Part shown: piece after piece, positions 50,943 through 59,014 of the stretch
How the letters are laid out: each line of letters begins with the position of its first letter
How positions within the stretch are numbered: position 1 is the stretch's first letter
Assembly (NCBI RefSeq): GCF_036241575.1
Contig: NZ_CP108455.1
Coordinates: forward strand, 7,051,001-7,115,000
Source: Streptomyces sp. NBC_01267
Lineage (GTDB): Bacteria > Actinomycetota > Actinomycetes > Streptomycetales > Streptomycetaceae
Reading direction: 5' to 3'
Length of the DNA: 64,000 nucleotides
The notes under the pieces: generated by a model
Databases searched by the model: none
What the model was told of the DNA's origin: nothing
Seen by the model: the letters and a program-made list of their open reading frames with translations, nothing else
Program-made: the position numbers and the translations under genes

Positions 50943-51947
50943 ATGATGAGAGGCATGCCTCAGCGATCCGTGCTGGTCGTCCTCTTCGACGATCTGCAGA
51001 GCCTGGATGTGACCGGCCCGGTGGAAGTGTTCTCGGGTGCCGGACAGGTGCGGGGGGAGCCGTACCGGATCCGTACGGCCTCCGTCGACGGTTCCGCCGT
51101 CCGTACCTCCAGCGGCCTCACCCTCGTCCCGGACGGCTCCCTGGCCGATGCCGACGACCCGCACACCCTGCTGGTCCCCGGCGGCCGGGGCACCCGCCAC
51201 CCCGACCCCCGGCTGACCGACTGGCTGCGCGAGCACGCCCCGCGCGCCGAGCGCATCGTCTCCGTCTGCACGGGGGCACTGCTGCTCGCCGCGGCCGGAC
51301 TGCTGGACGGCCATCGGGTCACCACGCACTGGTCCGTCTGCGACCACCTGTCCAGGTCGTACCCCTCCGTGGACGTCGACCCGGATCCGATCTTTGTGCG
51401 GGACGGGAAGCTCGCCACCTCCGCCGGAGTCACCGCGGGCATCGATCTCGCGCTCGCCCTGGTCGAGGAGGACCACGGCCGGGACACGGCACTGACCGTC
51501 GCCCGGCACCTCGTCGTCTTTCTCCGACGCCCCGGCAACCAGGCCCAGTTCAGCGCGCAGCTGGCCGCCCAGACAGCCCGGAGCGAACCGCTCCGTGAGG
51601 TCCAGCAGTGGATCAGCGAACACCCGGGCGGCGATCTGTCGGTCGAGTCCCTCGCCGCCCGCGCACGCCTCTCACCCCGGCACTTCGCCCGCGCCTTCCA
51701 CGCGGAGACCGGCACGACGCCGGGCCGGTACGTGGAACGCGTCCGCCTGGAACAGGCCAGACGCCTTCTGGAGGACACGGCGGCCGGCGTCACGGAGATC
51801 TCCCGCGCCTGTGGCTACGGCACCCCCGAGGCCATGCGCCGCGCCTTCGTCAGGGCGCTCGCCACCGCACCCGCCGAATACCGTCGCCGCTTCCGCGCCG
51901 CGCCGTCCGGCAGCACCCCACCCGTCGTCCCCTGTCCCGTCGGCTGA
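50943..51947 (+). CDS. GlxA-type AraC-family regulator with DJ-1/PfpI domain
   Basis: A ~334-residue regulator: class-I amidotransferase-like DJ-1/PfpI domain ~5-185 with the Cys nucleophile-elbow IVSVCTGALLLAAAGLL, then an AraC DNA-binding domain (LSVESLAARARLSPRHFARAFHAETGTTPGRYVERVRLEQARRLLE) with the second helix-turn-helix EISRACGYGTPEAMRRAFVRA. Family relatives control arginine, carnitine or stress genes. Starts at 50943, 50946 and 50955 are all possible. It is followed after 10 nt by a DJ-1 paralogue it may control. Confidence 0.9.
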   Translation: MMRGMPQRSVLVVLFDDLQSLDVTGPVEVFSGAGQVRGEPYRIRTASVDGSAVRTSSGLTLVPDGSLADADDPHTLLVPGGRGTRHPDPRLTDWLREHAPRAERIVSVCTGALLLAAAGLLDGHRVTTHWSVCDHLSRSYPSVDVDPDPIFVRDGKLATSAGVTAGIDLALALVEEDHGRDTALTVARHLVVFLRRPGNQAQFSAQLAAQTARSEPLREVQQWISEHPGGDLSVESLAARARLSPRHFARAFHAETGTTPGRYVERVRLEQARRLLEDTAAGVTEISRACGYGTPEAMRRAFVRALATAPAEYRRRFRAAPSGSTPPVVPCPVG

Positions 51948-51957
51948 AAGGCACCCC

Positions 51958-52593
51958 GTGCAGATCGCCATCGTCCTCTTCGACCGCTTCACCGCACTCG
52001 ACGCGGTCGGCCCCTATGAAATGCTCAGCAGCATCCCGGGCGCCGAGACGGTCTTCGTCGCCGAGCGGACCGGGCCGGTACGCAACGAGAGGGGCGCCCT
52101 CGCGCTCGTCGCGGACAAGAGGCTCGACGAGGTGCCGCACCCCGACATCGTCGTGGTGCCGGGCGGCCCCGGGCAGTCCGCCCAGATGGAGAACGAGGCG
52201 CTGCTCGGCTGGCTGCGGACGGCGGACAGCACCAGCACCTGGACGACCTCGGTGTGCACCGGCTCACTGCTGCTGGCGGCGGCGGGTCTGCTCAAGGGGC
52301 GCCGCGCCACCTCGCACTGGCTGGCGCTCCCCACGCTCAGCACGTTCGGAGCCGAGCCGACCGGCGAACGCGTCGTCACCGACGGCAAGTTCATCACCGC
52401 GGCCGGGGTGTCGTCCGGCATCGACATGGGGCTCTCCCTGGTCGGCCGGATCGCCGGTGACGAACACGCCCAGGCCGTCCAGCTGCTCACCGAGTACGAC
52501 CCGCAGCCCCCGTACGACGCGGGCTCGCCGCAGAAGGCCCCCGCCGCGCTGGTCGAGAAGCTCCGGAACAGAAGCCGTTTCATCCTTCAGTGA
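51958..52593 (+). CDS. Stand-alone DJ-1/PfpI family protein
   Basis: A 211-residue protein that matches the N-terminal domain of the upstream regulator without the DNA-binding part: IAIVLFDRFTALDAVGPYEML, DIVVVPGGPGQ, and SVCTGSLLLAAAGLLKGRRATSHW with the probable active Cys. Related proteins include isonitrile hydratases (InhA) and glutamine-amidotransferase-like enzymes; the specific reaction cannot be told. Start is GTG 51958 after AAAGG, 10 nt after the regulator, indicating an operon. Its 3' end overlaps the convergent hydratase by 14 nt. Confidence 0.88.
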   Translation: MQIAIVLFDRFTALDAVGPYEMLSSIPGAETVFVAERTGPVRNERGALALVADKRLDEVPHPDIVVVPGGPGQSAQMENEALLGWLRTADSTSTWTTSVCTGSLLLAAAGLLKGRRATSHWLALPTLSTFGAEPTGERVVTDGKFITAAGVSSGIDMGLSLVGRIAGDEHAQAVQLLTEYDPQPPYDAGSPQKAPAALVEKLRNRSRFILQ

Positions 52594-53347
52594 CGGCCGG
52601 ACTCCAGGTGAACCGGGGCTCGCGCCGCTCCAGGAAGGCGGTGACCCCCTCCACGGGGTCGTCGGCGGCGCGGGCCCGCGCCCGCCAGTACGCGTCCCGG
52701 TCGCCCCGCCCGTCGGCGAACTCCTTGGCCGCGGTCTGGGTCAGCTGCGAGCGGGACACCAGCACCCGGCTGAACTCGGCGATGCGCCGGTCGAGTTGAC
52801 CGGGAGGCAGTACCTCGTCCACCAGCCCGGTGCGCAGCGCCCGGTCGGTTCCGATCAACTCGGCCGAGAACAGCAGGTACTTGGCGGTCGCCGGGCCCAC
52901 CAGCGACACCAGCCGGGCGGTGGACGGAGCGGGGTAGACGATCCCGAGCTTCGCGGGGGTCACCCCGAAGGAGGCTCCCTCCTCCGCGAACCGGAGATCG
53001 CAGGCAGCCGCCAACTGGCAGCCGCCGCCCACGCAGTACCCGCGCACGGCGGCGATCGTGGGCTTGGGGAATCCGGCGAGTGCCTCCTCGGCTCCGACCG
53101 CGAGCCGCTGAGGTTCTTCCCCGGCCGCACCGGGACCACGCAGTGTCGATATGTCGGCGCCCGCGCAGAACGTGTTCCCCGCGCCGGTCAGTACCATCAT
53201 CCGTACGGCCGGGTCGGCGGCCAGTGTGTCCAGCAGCCCGGGGAGGGCCCGCCACATCCCGGCCGTCATGGCGTTGCGCTTGGCGGGGTGGCTGATCACG
53301 ACGGTGGCGACCCCGTCGGCGACGGTGTGCTCCAGCTGCGGTTCCAT
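52580..53347 (-). CDS. Enoyl-CoA hydratase/isomerase family protein
   Basis: A 255-residue crotonase-fold protein. Oxyanion-hole segments NTFCAGADISTL and GYCVGGGCQLAAACDLRFA are intact; at the second catalytic Glu position the sequence reads VTPAKLGIVYP, where hydratases usually have xxPExxLGxxP, so the classic Glu is absent and the reaction may be isomerase- or decarboxylase-like instead of hydration. It stands alone on the minus strand. Confidence 0.88.
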   Translation of the reverse strand: MEPQLEHTVADGVATVVISHPAKRNAMTAGMWRALPGLLDTLAADPAVRMMVLTGAGNTFCAGADISTLRGPGAAGEEPQRLAVGAEEALAGFPKPTIAAVRGYCVGGGCQLAAACDLRFAEEGASFGVTPAKLGIVYPAPSTARLVSLVGPATAKYLLFSAELIGTDRALRTGLVDEVLPPGQLDRRIAEFSRVLVSRSQLTQTAAKEFADGRGDRDAYWRARARAADDPVEGVTAFLERREPRFTWSPAVTEG

Positions 53348-53649
53348 GGCCGGATGCTATCGGGGCCGAATCCGCGGACGTCATCGGCGGATGCTGTCCG
53401 CAGGCATCTGCTGTCCGCAGGCAGCGCCCGAGGATGCCGTTCGTGGATGTCGTCCTTGGATGCTGTCCGTAGACGTCTCCGTAGACGTCAGAGAGAGGCC
53501 GGCATCGGTCATGCGCGCGCTACGATGCAGCAAATCCAGTCGAATTGCGTCGATAGGCGCTGACTTCTGTTCAGCTGCCCGGCACCGACCCGGTCATTCC
53601 CAACACTCGTCGTGTGGTCACCATCGAGCGCGAGGGCGGGAGCCGGGAC
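53348..53649. other. Repeat-rich upstream region of the RsbW-like gene
   Basis: About 300 bases with no gene between divergent hydratase and ATPase genes. The left two thirds carry the direct repeats described at 53392-53489. The right part includes GGGAG, the ribosome site for ATG 53650. Confidence 0.5.
53392..53489. repeat. Clustered direct repeats in an intergenic region
   Basis: TGCTGTCCGCAGGCA occurs at 53392-53406 and 53409-53423 (17-nt spacing); a related TGCTGTCCGTAGACG follows at 53461-53475. TCCGTAGACGTC is repeated exactly head to tail at 53466-53477 and 53478-53489. The units are related and could be multiple sites for one DNA-binding protein or slippage products. Confidence 0.75.
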
Positions 53650-54153
53650 ATGGAGAGCCGCGGGAGCAACAGCCCGCCCGACCCGGCAGTCGCCGGCCCC
53701 CTGCCGTACGAGGGTGTCTGGCGGTTCACCGCCCCCGCGGTGGACGTCTCCGTACCGCAGGCGAGGCACGCCGTACGCGATCTGCTGGAACGCCAGCAGG
53801 TCCCGGTCGGCGGCGACACCGTCCAGGGCCTGCTGCTGATCGTCTCCGAACTCGTCACCAACGCCGTACGGCATGCCGCGCTGCTCTCACCGGAGATCGC
53901 CGTGGAGGTGGCCGTCGGGACGTCGTGGATCCGGGTGTCCGTCGAGGACAACCACCCCTACCGGCCGAAGGCGCTGGAGGCGGACCACGGTCAGACGGGC
54001 GGCCGGGGGCTGATGCTCGTACGGGAGATCACCGGGGAAGCGGGCGGGACCTGCGGGGTCGAGCAGACGGCGAACGGCGGCAAGGTCGTCTGGGCCGCCC
54101 TGCCGCTCGTCGTCACCGTCACCAGCCCCCGTTCGACCCCGTCAGCTCTCTGA
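53650..54153 (+). CDS. RsbW-like ATP-binding protein (anti-sigma-type kinase fold)
   Basis: A 167-residue protein with the histidine-kinase-like ATPase fold found in anti-sigma factors and their relatives: N-box LLIVSELVTNAVRHA, a DNHPYRPK D-box-like turn, and GGRGLMLVREI. Streptomyces encode dozens; they bind or phosphorylate anti-anti-sigma partners. No such partner is adjacent, so its target is unknown. I prefer ATG 53650 behind GGGAG over GTG 53614. It overlaps the convergent idi gene by 35 nt. Confidence 0.85.
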   Translation: MESRGSNSPPDPAVAGPLPYEGVWRFTAPAVDVSVPQARHAVRDLLERQQVPVGGDTVQGLLLIVSELVTNAVRHAALLSPEIAVEVAVGTSWIRVSVEDNHPYRPKALEADHGQTGGRGLMLVREITGEAGGTCGVEQTANGGKVVWAALPLVVTVTSPRSTPSAL

Positions 54154-54679
54154 CCGCGGGGCGCGCCGCGTCCAGCACCGTCATGAACCACGAGGAGAAC
54201 GGCGCCGAGGCGTGCCGCTCGGCCAACTCCGCGGCGGTGACGAAGGCCGTGTCGTCGACCTCCTCGGGGTCCGGACGCAGCGCCGCCTGCGCCAGCCCGA
54301 CGAAGAGGTGGTTGAACTCCTGCTCCACCAGGCCCGAATCGGGGTCCGGGTGGTTGTAGCGGACCGTGCCCGCCTCGGCGAGCAGCGCGGGCGAGATGCC
54401 CAGCTCCTCGTACGTACGACGGGCCGCCGCCGCGAAGGGGGACTCGCCCGGATACGGGTGCCCGCAACAGGTGTTGGACCACACTCCGGGGGAGTGGTAC
54501 TTGCCGAGCGCCCGACGCTGGATCAGCAGCCGCCCCGACTCGTCGAAGAGGAACACCGAGAAAGCCCGGTGCAGCTGACCCGGGGCCTGGTGGGCGGAGA
54601 GTTTCTCCGCCGTCCCGATGGTCCTGCCGCTCTCATCGACCAGTTCGAGCATGATCGCTTCTGCTGCGCCGTTCGACAT
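54119..54679 (-). CDS. idi: Isopentenyl-diphosphate delta-isomerase, type I
   Basis: Interconverts IPP and DMAPP in isoprenoid biosynthesis. The 186-residue Nudix-fold protein has HRAFSVFLFDESGRLLIQRR, the catalytic Cys in WSNTCCGHP, the Nudix-like AAARRTYEELGI, and the metal/catalytic Glu region EQEFNHLFVG. ATG 54679 is favoured because AAGG lies seven bases upstream; 54694 is possible. It is monocistronic in appearance. Confidence 0.94.
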   Translation of the reverse strand: MSNGAAEAIMLELVDESGRTIGTAEKLSAHQAPGQLHRAFSVFLFDESGRLLIQRRALGKYHSPGVWSNTCCGHPYPGESPFAAAARRTYEELGISPALLAEAGTVRYNHPDPDSGLVEQEFNHLFVGLAQAALRPDPEEVDDTAFVTAAELAERHASAPFSSWFMTVLDAARPAVRELTGSNGGW

Positions 54680-54761
54680 AACCATCCTTCGCATCGGGCG
54701 TCACCGGCTCCTCAGTCTGCCGTACAAAAGCGGCTTGTCCGCACTTCGGAGCGCAAGACGT

Positions 54762-54800
54762 GTCGGTGCCCCCGCCGCACCGTGCGGCAGGGGCACCGAC
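54762..54800 (-). terminator. Long hairpin terminator after CDF gene
   Basis: An 18-bp stem with one mismatch (54762-54779 with 54783-54800) and 3-nt loop sits between the CDF stop at 54939 and the idi start at 54679, separating two same-strand genes. The distance to the CDF stop (~140 nt) is long but no other candidate is stronger. Confidence 0.72.
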
Positions 54801-54938
54801 CGGACTATCAGAATTCGCCGGTCGCCGGGAAACCGGTCCGGCTGCGGGAGCACCGTGCGGGAGCGGCGCAACCACATTCCCCGCCGTTTCCACCAGGTGC
54901 AACGAGCCTGTCGCGCAAGGGGTTTCACCCGTGCACTC

Positions 54939-55880
54939 TCAGTGACAGAGCTTCGCCTCGTGCTCCGCGTGGCCGCCCGGCTCCAGTTGGAACGTGCAGT
55001 GCTCGACATCGAAATGATGGCCGAGACAGCCCTGCAGCTCGTGGAGCATCTTCTCGTGCCCGATCGAGTCGAGGACATCGGGACTGACCACCACGTGCGC
55101 GGACAGGACCGGCATTCCCGAAGTGATCGTCCACACATGGAGATCATGTACGTCGGCCACACCGGGCAGGGCCAGGATGTGGGCCCGTACCTCTGCCATG
55201 TCGACGTCCTTGGGTGCCGCTTCCAGCAGGACGTCGAGCGTCTCGCGCAGCAGCTTGACCGTACGCGGGACGATCATGAGACCGATCACGATCGAGGCGA
55301 CCGGGTCGGCCGCCTGCCAGCCGGTGGTGAGGATCAGCCCGGCCGCGATCAGTACCGCGACCGAACCGAGCGCGTCCGCCAGCACCTCCAGATAGGCGCC
55401 CCGGACATTGATGCTCTCGCTCTGCCCCCTGACGAGAATGGACAGCGAGATCATGTTGGCGACCAGCCCGATGAGACCGAAGACGATCGTCAGGCCGCCC
55501 GCGGTGTCGGCCGGGGTGATGAACCGCTGGATCGCCTCGTAGAGGACGTACCCCCCGACGCCCAGTAGCAGCAGACAGTTGGCGAGCGCCGCGAGGATCT
55601 CCGCCCGTGCGTAGCCGAAGGTGCGGTTCCCGCCGGCCGGGCGGTTGGCGAAGTGGATCGCCAGGAGCGCCATGGCGAGCCCGAGGGCGTCCGTCGCCAT
55701 GTGCGTGGCGTCCGCGATCAGTGCCAGCGAGTCGGCCAGCAGGCCGCCGGTGATCTCCACCACCATCACGACCAGCGTGATGCAGAGCGCGATACGCAGC
55801 CGCCCCCGGTGGGCGGCCCCCGCGGTGCCCGTCAGGGGCGGCCCTCCGTGCGTATGCCCGTGGTCGTGCCCAGCCCCCAT
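54939..55880 (-). CDS. Cation diffusion facilitator metal exporter
   Basis: Membrane antiporter expelling divalent metal ions (probably zinc, perhaps cobalt). The 313-residue protein has a His-rich start (HDHGHTHG), six predicted membrane helices, the helix-II metal motif HMATD in DATHMATDALG, and a C-terminal cytoplasmic ferredoxin-like domain with VHDLHVWTITSG and further His. In helix V the usual HxxxD is ExxxD (LEVLADALGS). GAAGGTGG precedes ATG 55880. A terminator follows. Confidence 0.92.
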   Translation of the reverse strand: MGAGHDHGHTHGGPPLTGTAGAAHRGRLRIALCITLVVMVVEITGGLLADSLALIADATHMATDALGLAMALLAIHFANRPAGGNRTFGYARAEILAALANCLLLLGVGGYVLYEAIQRFITPADTAGGLTIVFGLIGLVANMISLSILVRGQSESINVRGAYLEVLADALGSVAVLIAAGLILTTGWQAADPVASIVIGLMIVPRTVKLLRETLDVLLEAAPKDVDMAEVRAHILALPGVADVHDLHVWTITSGMPVLSAHVVVSPDVLDSIGHEKMLHELQGCLGHHFDVEHCTFQLEPGGHAEHEAKLCH

Positions 55881-55980
55881 GAGGAACCACCTTCCGGATC
55901 GTGAGCGTTCCTGTCCGAGAGGTCAGCTAACTACGGGGTAGGGGTATCGGGCAACACGGGACTGAACACCGTTGTCAGCT

Positions 55981-56014
55981 GCTCTGACCTGCGGAAATGA
56001 TTGCAGGTCAGAGC
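55981..56014 (-). terminator. Hairpin terminator overlapping galE stop
   Basis: A 12-bp perfect stem (55981-55992 with 56003-56014) and 10-nt loop. The right arm contains the galE stop codon at 56008, so the structure forms at the very end of the mRNA coding region. Confidence 0.75.
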
Positions 56015-57009
56015 CTTGCGACCGGCAGCTCGCCCCGCGCGTCGGGGTGTCGCAGACACCAGCCCTGCCAGGCCGACTCGACCATCTCGCGCACCCCGCG
56101 CGACGCCGACCAGCCCAGCTCGCCGCCGATCAGCTCGGCCGACGCGACGGCCTTCGCGGCGTCGCCGGGGCGGCGCGGCCCGATCACGGGGGGCAGCGCC
56201 CGCCCGCTGACCTCGCCCACCAGGTCGGCCAGCTCGCGTACCGATACGCCCTCGCCGCTGCCGATGTTGACCGTCAGGTCCCCGGAGTGGCTGTCGGCGG
56301 ACAGCTTGCGGGCCACGGCGAGATGGGCGTCGGCGAGATCGGCGACATGGATGTAGTCACGCACGCAGGTGCCGTCGGGGGTCGCGTAGTCGTCGCCGAA
56401 GATCAGCGGGTGCTCACCGCGGGTCAGCCGGTCGAAGAACATCGGGATGACGTTGTACACCCCGAGGTCGGCCAGCTCCGGAGCCGCCGCTCCCGCCACG
56501 TTGAAGTAGCGGAGGCAGGCCGTGGACAGCCCGTGCGCCCGGCCCGCCGCCCGGACCAGCCACTCGCCGGCCAGCTTCGTCTCGCCGTACGGATTGATCG
56601 GGGCGCAGGCGGTCGACTCGGGGATCAGCTCCGCGTCCGGCACGCCGTAGACGGCGGCCGAGGAGGAGAACAGGAACCGCCGTACCCCCGCCGCGGCCAC
56701 GGCTTCCAGCAGCACCGTCAGGCCGTACACATTGTCCCGGTAGTAACCCAGCGGCTGCTCGACGGACTCACCGACCTGCTTCCTGCCCGCGAGATGCACC
56801 ACACCACTGACCTCGTACCCGGCCAGCGCCGCATCGAGGAGGCCGCGGTCCAGCACCGATCCGCGGACGAGGGGGACACCGTCCGGGAGCCGCTCGGCCA
56901 GGCCGCTGGAGAGATCGTCGAGGACGACCACCCGCTCGCCGGCCGCCGCCATCGCGCGCACCACGTGCGCCCCGATGTACCCCGCCCCACCTGTGATCAG
57001 CCATGTCAT
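56008..57009 (-). CDS. galE: UDP-glucose 4-epimerase
   Basis: Short-chain-dehydrogenase-type epimerase converting UDP-glucose and UDP-galactose (or the GlcNAc/GalNAc pair). The 333-residue protein starts at ATG 57009 (GGTGG site): NAD-binding GGAGYIGAH at ~8-16, SSSAAVYG, catalytic YGETK (Tyr-x-x-x-Lys), and NIGSGEGVSV. It lies back to back with the glycopolymer-type operon, so it may supply galactose-type sugar nucleotides to it; an ordinary Leloir role is equally possible because no galK/T is adjacent. Confidence 0.92.
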   Translation of the reverse strand: MTWLITGGAGYIGAHVVRAMAAAGERVVVLDDLSSGLAERLPDGVPLVRGSVLDRGLLDAALAGYEVSGVVHLAGRKQVGESVEQPLGYYRDNVYGLTVLLEAVAAAGVRRFLFSSSAAVYGVPDAELIPESTACAPINPYGETKLAGEWLVRAAGRAHGLSTACLRYFNVAGAAAPELADLGVYNVIPMFFDRLTRGEHPLIFGDDYATPDGTCVRDYIHVADLADAHLAVARKLSADSHSGDLTVNIGSGEGVSVRELADLVGEVSGRALPPVIGPRRPGDAAKAVASAELIGGELGWSASRGVREMVESAWQGWCLRHPDARGELPVARL

Positions 57010-57238
57010 ACCGGCCACCCTATAGATCCCCGGGGGCCGCGGTTTGTGGGGCGAGGCATCGATCGATCATGATGACCGCGGCAGGTTGCGCACAGCCCGG
57101 CCCGGTCTTTTCGGGACGTAAACGGCCCGTGAACTCCTGCTTCCGTCCATCCGATAGCCTCTGCCGACATGCCGCCCGCCCCTGCTGGGAACGGGCCGTC
57201 TCCGCGTGTGTCACGCCAGCTCCAAGGAGTGAGTTCGT

Positions 57239-59014
57239 CTGTCGACCGCCATCCTCGCCGGTGTGCCGGTACCCGGATCGTCGCTCGACGGCGATCTGCG
57301 GTCGCTGGGCTTTGACGTATGCACCGCAGCCGACGCCGAAGAAACCGTGAAGCTGCTCACCGCGGCCCCCGCCGACGAGCGGGTGGCGGTGGTCGACACC
57401 CGTTTCGTCGGTCACCTCCACGCGCTGCGCCTGGCGCTGACCGACCCGCGCTTCGCCGCTGCCGCCGTCCCCGGGGCGCTCACCGTCCAGCCCGAGGCCC
57501 GCCCCGCGCTCACCCGCGCGCTGGCCACCGCCGAGCCGGGCCCCGACACCCTCGCCGCGGCACTGGACGACGCGGGGACCGCCGTACAGCGCCCCGAACT
57601 GGGCACGCTCGTCGCCGCCGTCCCCACCGACCCGCAGACCCGGCACGAAGCCAGGGCCGCCGTCGCCGCGGTCGACGACGAGGCGGTACGGCTGCGTACG
57701 GCGGTGAAGTCCCGCGACGGCTTCTTCACGACGTACTGCATCAGCCCCTACTCGCGGTACATCGCACGCTGGTGCGCCCGCCGGGGACTGACCCCCAACC
57801 AGGTCACCACCGCCTCGCTGATCACCGCGCTCATAGCGGCGACCTGCGCGGCGACCGGCACCCGCGGCGGCTACATCGCCGCGGGCCTGCTGCTGCTCTG
57901 CTCCTTCGTCCTCGACTGCACCGACGGGCAGCTCGCCCGCTACTCGCTCCAGTACTCCACGCTCGGCGCCTGGCTGGACGCGACCTTCGACCGGGCCAAG
58001 GAGTACGCCTACTACGCGGGCCTCGCCCTGGGAGCCGCCCGCAACGGCGACGACATCTGGGTCCTCGCGCTCGGCGCGATGGTGCTCCAGACCTGCCGCC
58101 ATGTCGTGGACTTCTCCTTCAACGAGGCCAACCACGACGCCTCTGCCAACACGAGTCCCACCGCGGCCCTCTCCGACAAGCTCGACAGCGTCGGCTGGAC
58201 GGTCTGGGTCCGCCGCATGATCGTGCTGCCGATCGGTGAACGCTGGGCGATGATCGCCGTGCTCACCGCGGTGACCACCCCCCGCATCGTCTTCTACGCA
58301 CTGCTCATCGGCTGCGCACTCGCCGCCTGCTACACCACGGCGGGCCGGGTCCTGCGCTCGCTGACCCGCAAGGCCACCCGTACCGACCGCGCGGCCCAGG
58401 CACTGGCCGACCTCGCCGACTCCGGCCCGCTCGCCCAGTTCTTCGGCCAGGTCCTGAAGGGCCCCCGCAACGCCCTGCCGGTGATCGCGTTCGTCGGCGG
58501 CGCGGTGGTCGTGGGTACCTCGCTGTTCGCCCCCGTCGGCAGCTGGTGGCCCGTCGTGGGCGCCGCCGTGTACTGCGTCCTCTCCGGTATCGCCGTCTCC
58601 CGCCCCCTCAAGGGCGCGCTCGACTGGCTGGTGCCGCCGGTGTTCCGGGCGGCCGAGTACCTCACGGTCCTCGTTCTCGCCGACCGCTCCGGCGTACCCG
58701 GGGCCCTGCCCGCGGCCTTCGGCCTGGTGGCGGCCGTCGCCTACCATCACTACGACACGGTGTACCGCATTCGCGGCGGCACCGGCGCGCCGCCCCGGTG
58801 GCTGGTGCGTACGGTCGGCGGCCACGAGGGCCGGACGCTGGTGGTGACCGTACTCGCCGCCGTACTGACGACGCAGCACACCGACAACACCCGCTTCACC
58901 GTCGCGCTCACGGTGCTCGCCGTGGCCGTAGCGCTGGTGGTGCTCGCGGAGAGCATCCGTTTCTGGGTGTCCTCCGGAGCACCCGCTGTACATGACGAAG
59001 GAGAACCCGCATGA
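57239..59014 (+). CDS. CDP-alcohol phosphatidyltransferase-family membrane protein with DUF5941-type ends
   Basis: A ~590-residue membrane enzyme. An ~150-residue N-terminal domain of unknown fold precedes a CDP-alcohol phosphotransferase domain (~170-400) with the complete motif DG-x2-AR-x8-G-x3-D-x3-D (TDGQLARYS...GAWLDATFD), then more membrane helices to the end. The segment VKSRDGFFTTYCISPYSRYIAR just before the motif resembles the linker of inositol-phosphate transferases. The first canonical start is GTG 57263, without ribosome site; a CTG at 57239, 10 nt after AAGGAG, gives the sequence LSTAILAGV and is my choice with caution. It begins the glycopolymer-like operon and couples to the next gene by ATGA. 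Confidence 0.82.
   Translation: MSTAILAGVPVPGSSLDGDLRSLGFDVCTAADAEETVKLLTAAPADERVAVVDTRFVGHLHALRLALTDPRFAAAAVPGALTVQPEARPALTRALATAEPGPDTLAAALDDAGTAVQRPELGTLVAAVPTDPQTRHEARAAVAAVDDEAVRLRTAVKSRDGFFTTYCISPYSRYIARWCARRGLTPNQVTTASLITALIAATCAATGTRGGYIAAGLLLLCSFVLDCTDGQLARYSLQYSTLGAWLDATFDRAKEYAYYAGLALGAARNGDDIWVLALGAMVLQTCRHVVDFSFNEANHDASANTSPTAALSDKLDSVGWTVWVRRMIVLPIGERWAMIAVLTAVTTPRIVFYALLIGCALAACYTTAGRVLRSLTRKATRTDRAAQALADLADSGPLAQFFGQVLKGPRNALPVIAFVGGAVVVGTSLFAPVGSWWPVVGAAVYCVLSGIAVSRPLKGALDWLVPPVFRAAEYLTVLVLADRSGVPGALPAAFGLVAAVAYHHYDTVYRIRGGTGAPPRWLVRTVGGHEGRTLVVTVLAAVLTTQHTDNTRFTVALTVLAVAVALVVLAESIRFWVSSGAPAVHDEGEPA

Noticed and set aside
48035..51598. An 1187-codon plus-strand frame across Tex and its neighbours
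   Set aside because: It runs through three genes with firm homology on other frames and has no ribosome site or domain.
57020..58993. A 657-codon minus-strand frame opposite the CDP-alcohol transferase
   Set aside because: Glu/Gly/Arg/His-rich shadow of a gene with a complete family motif.
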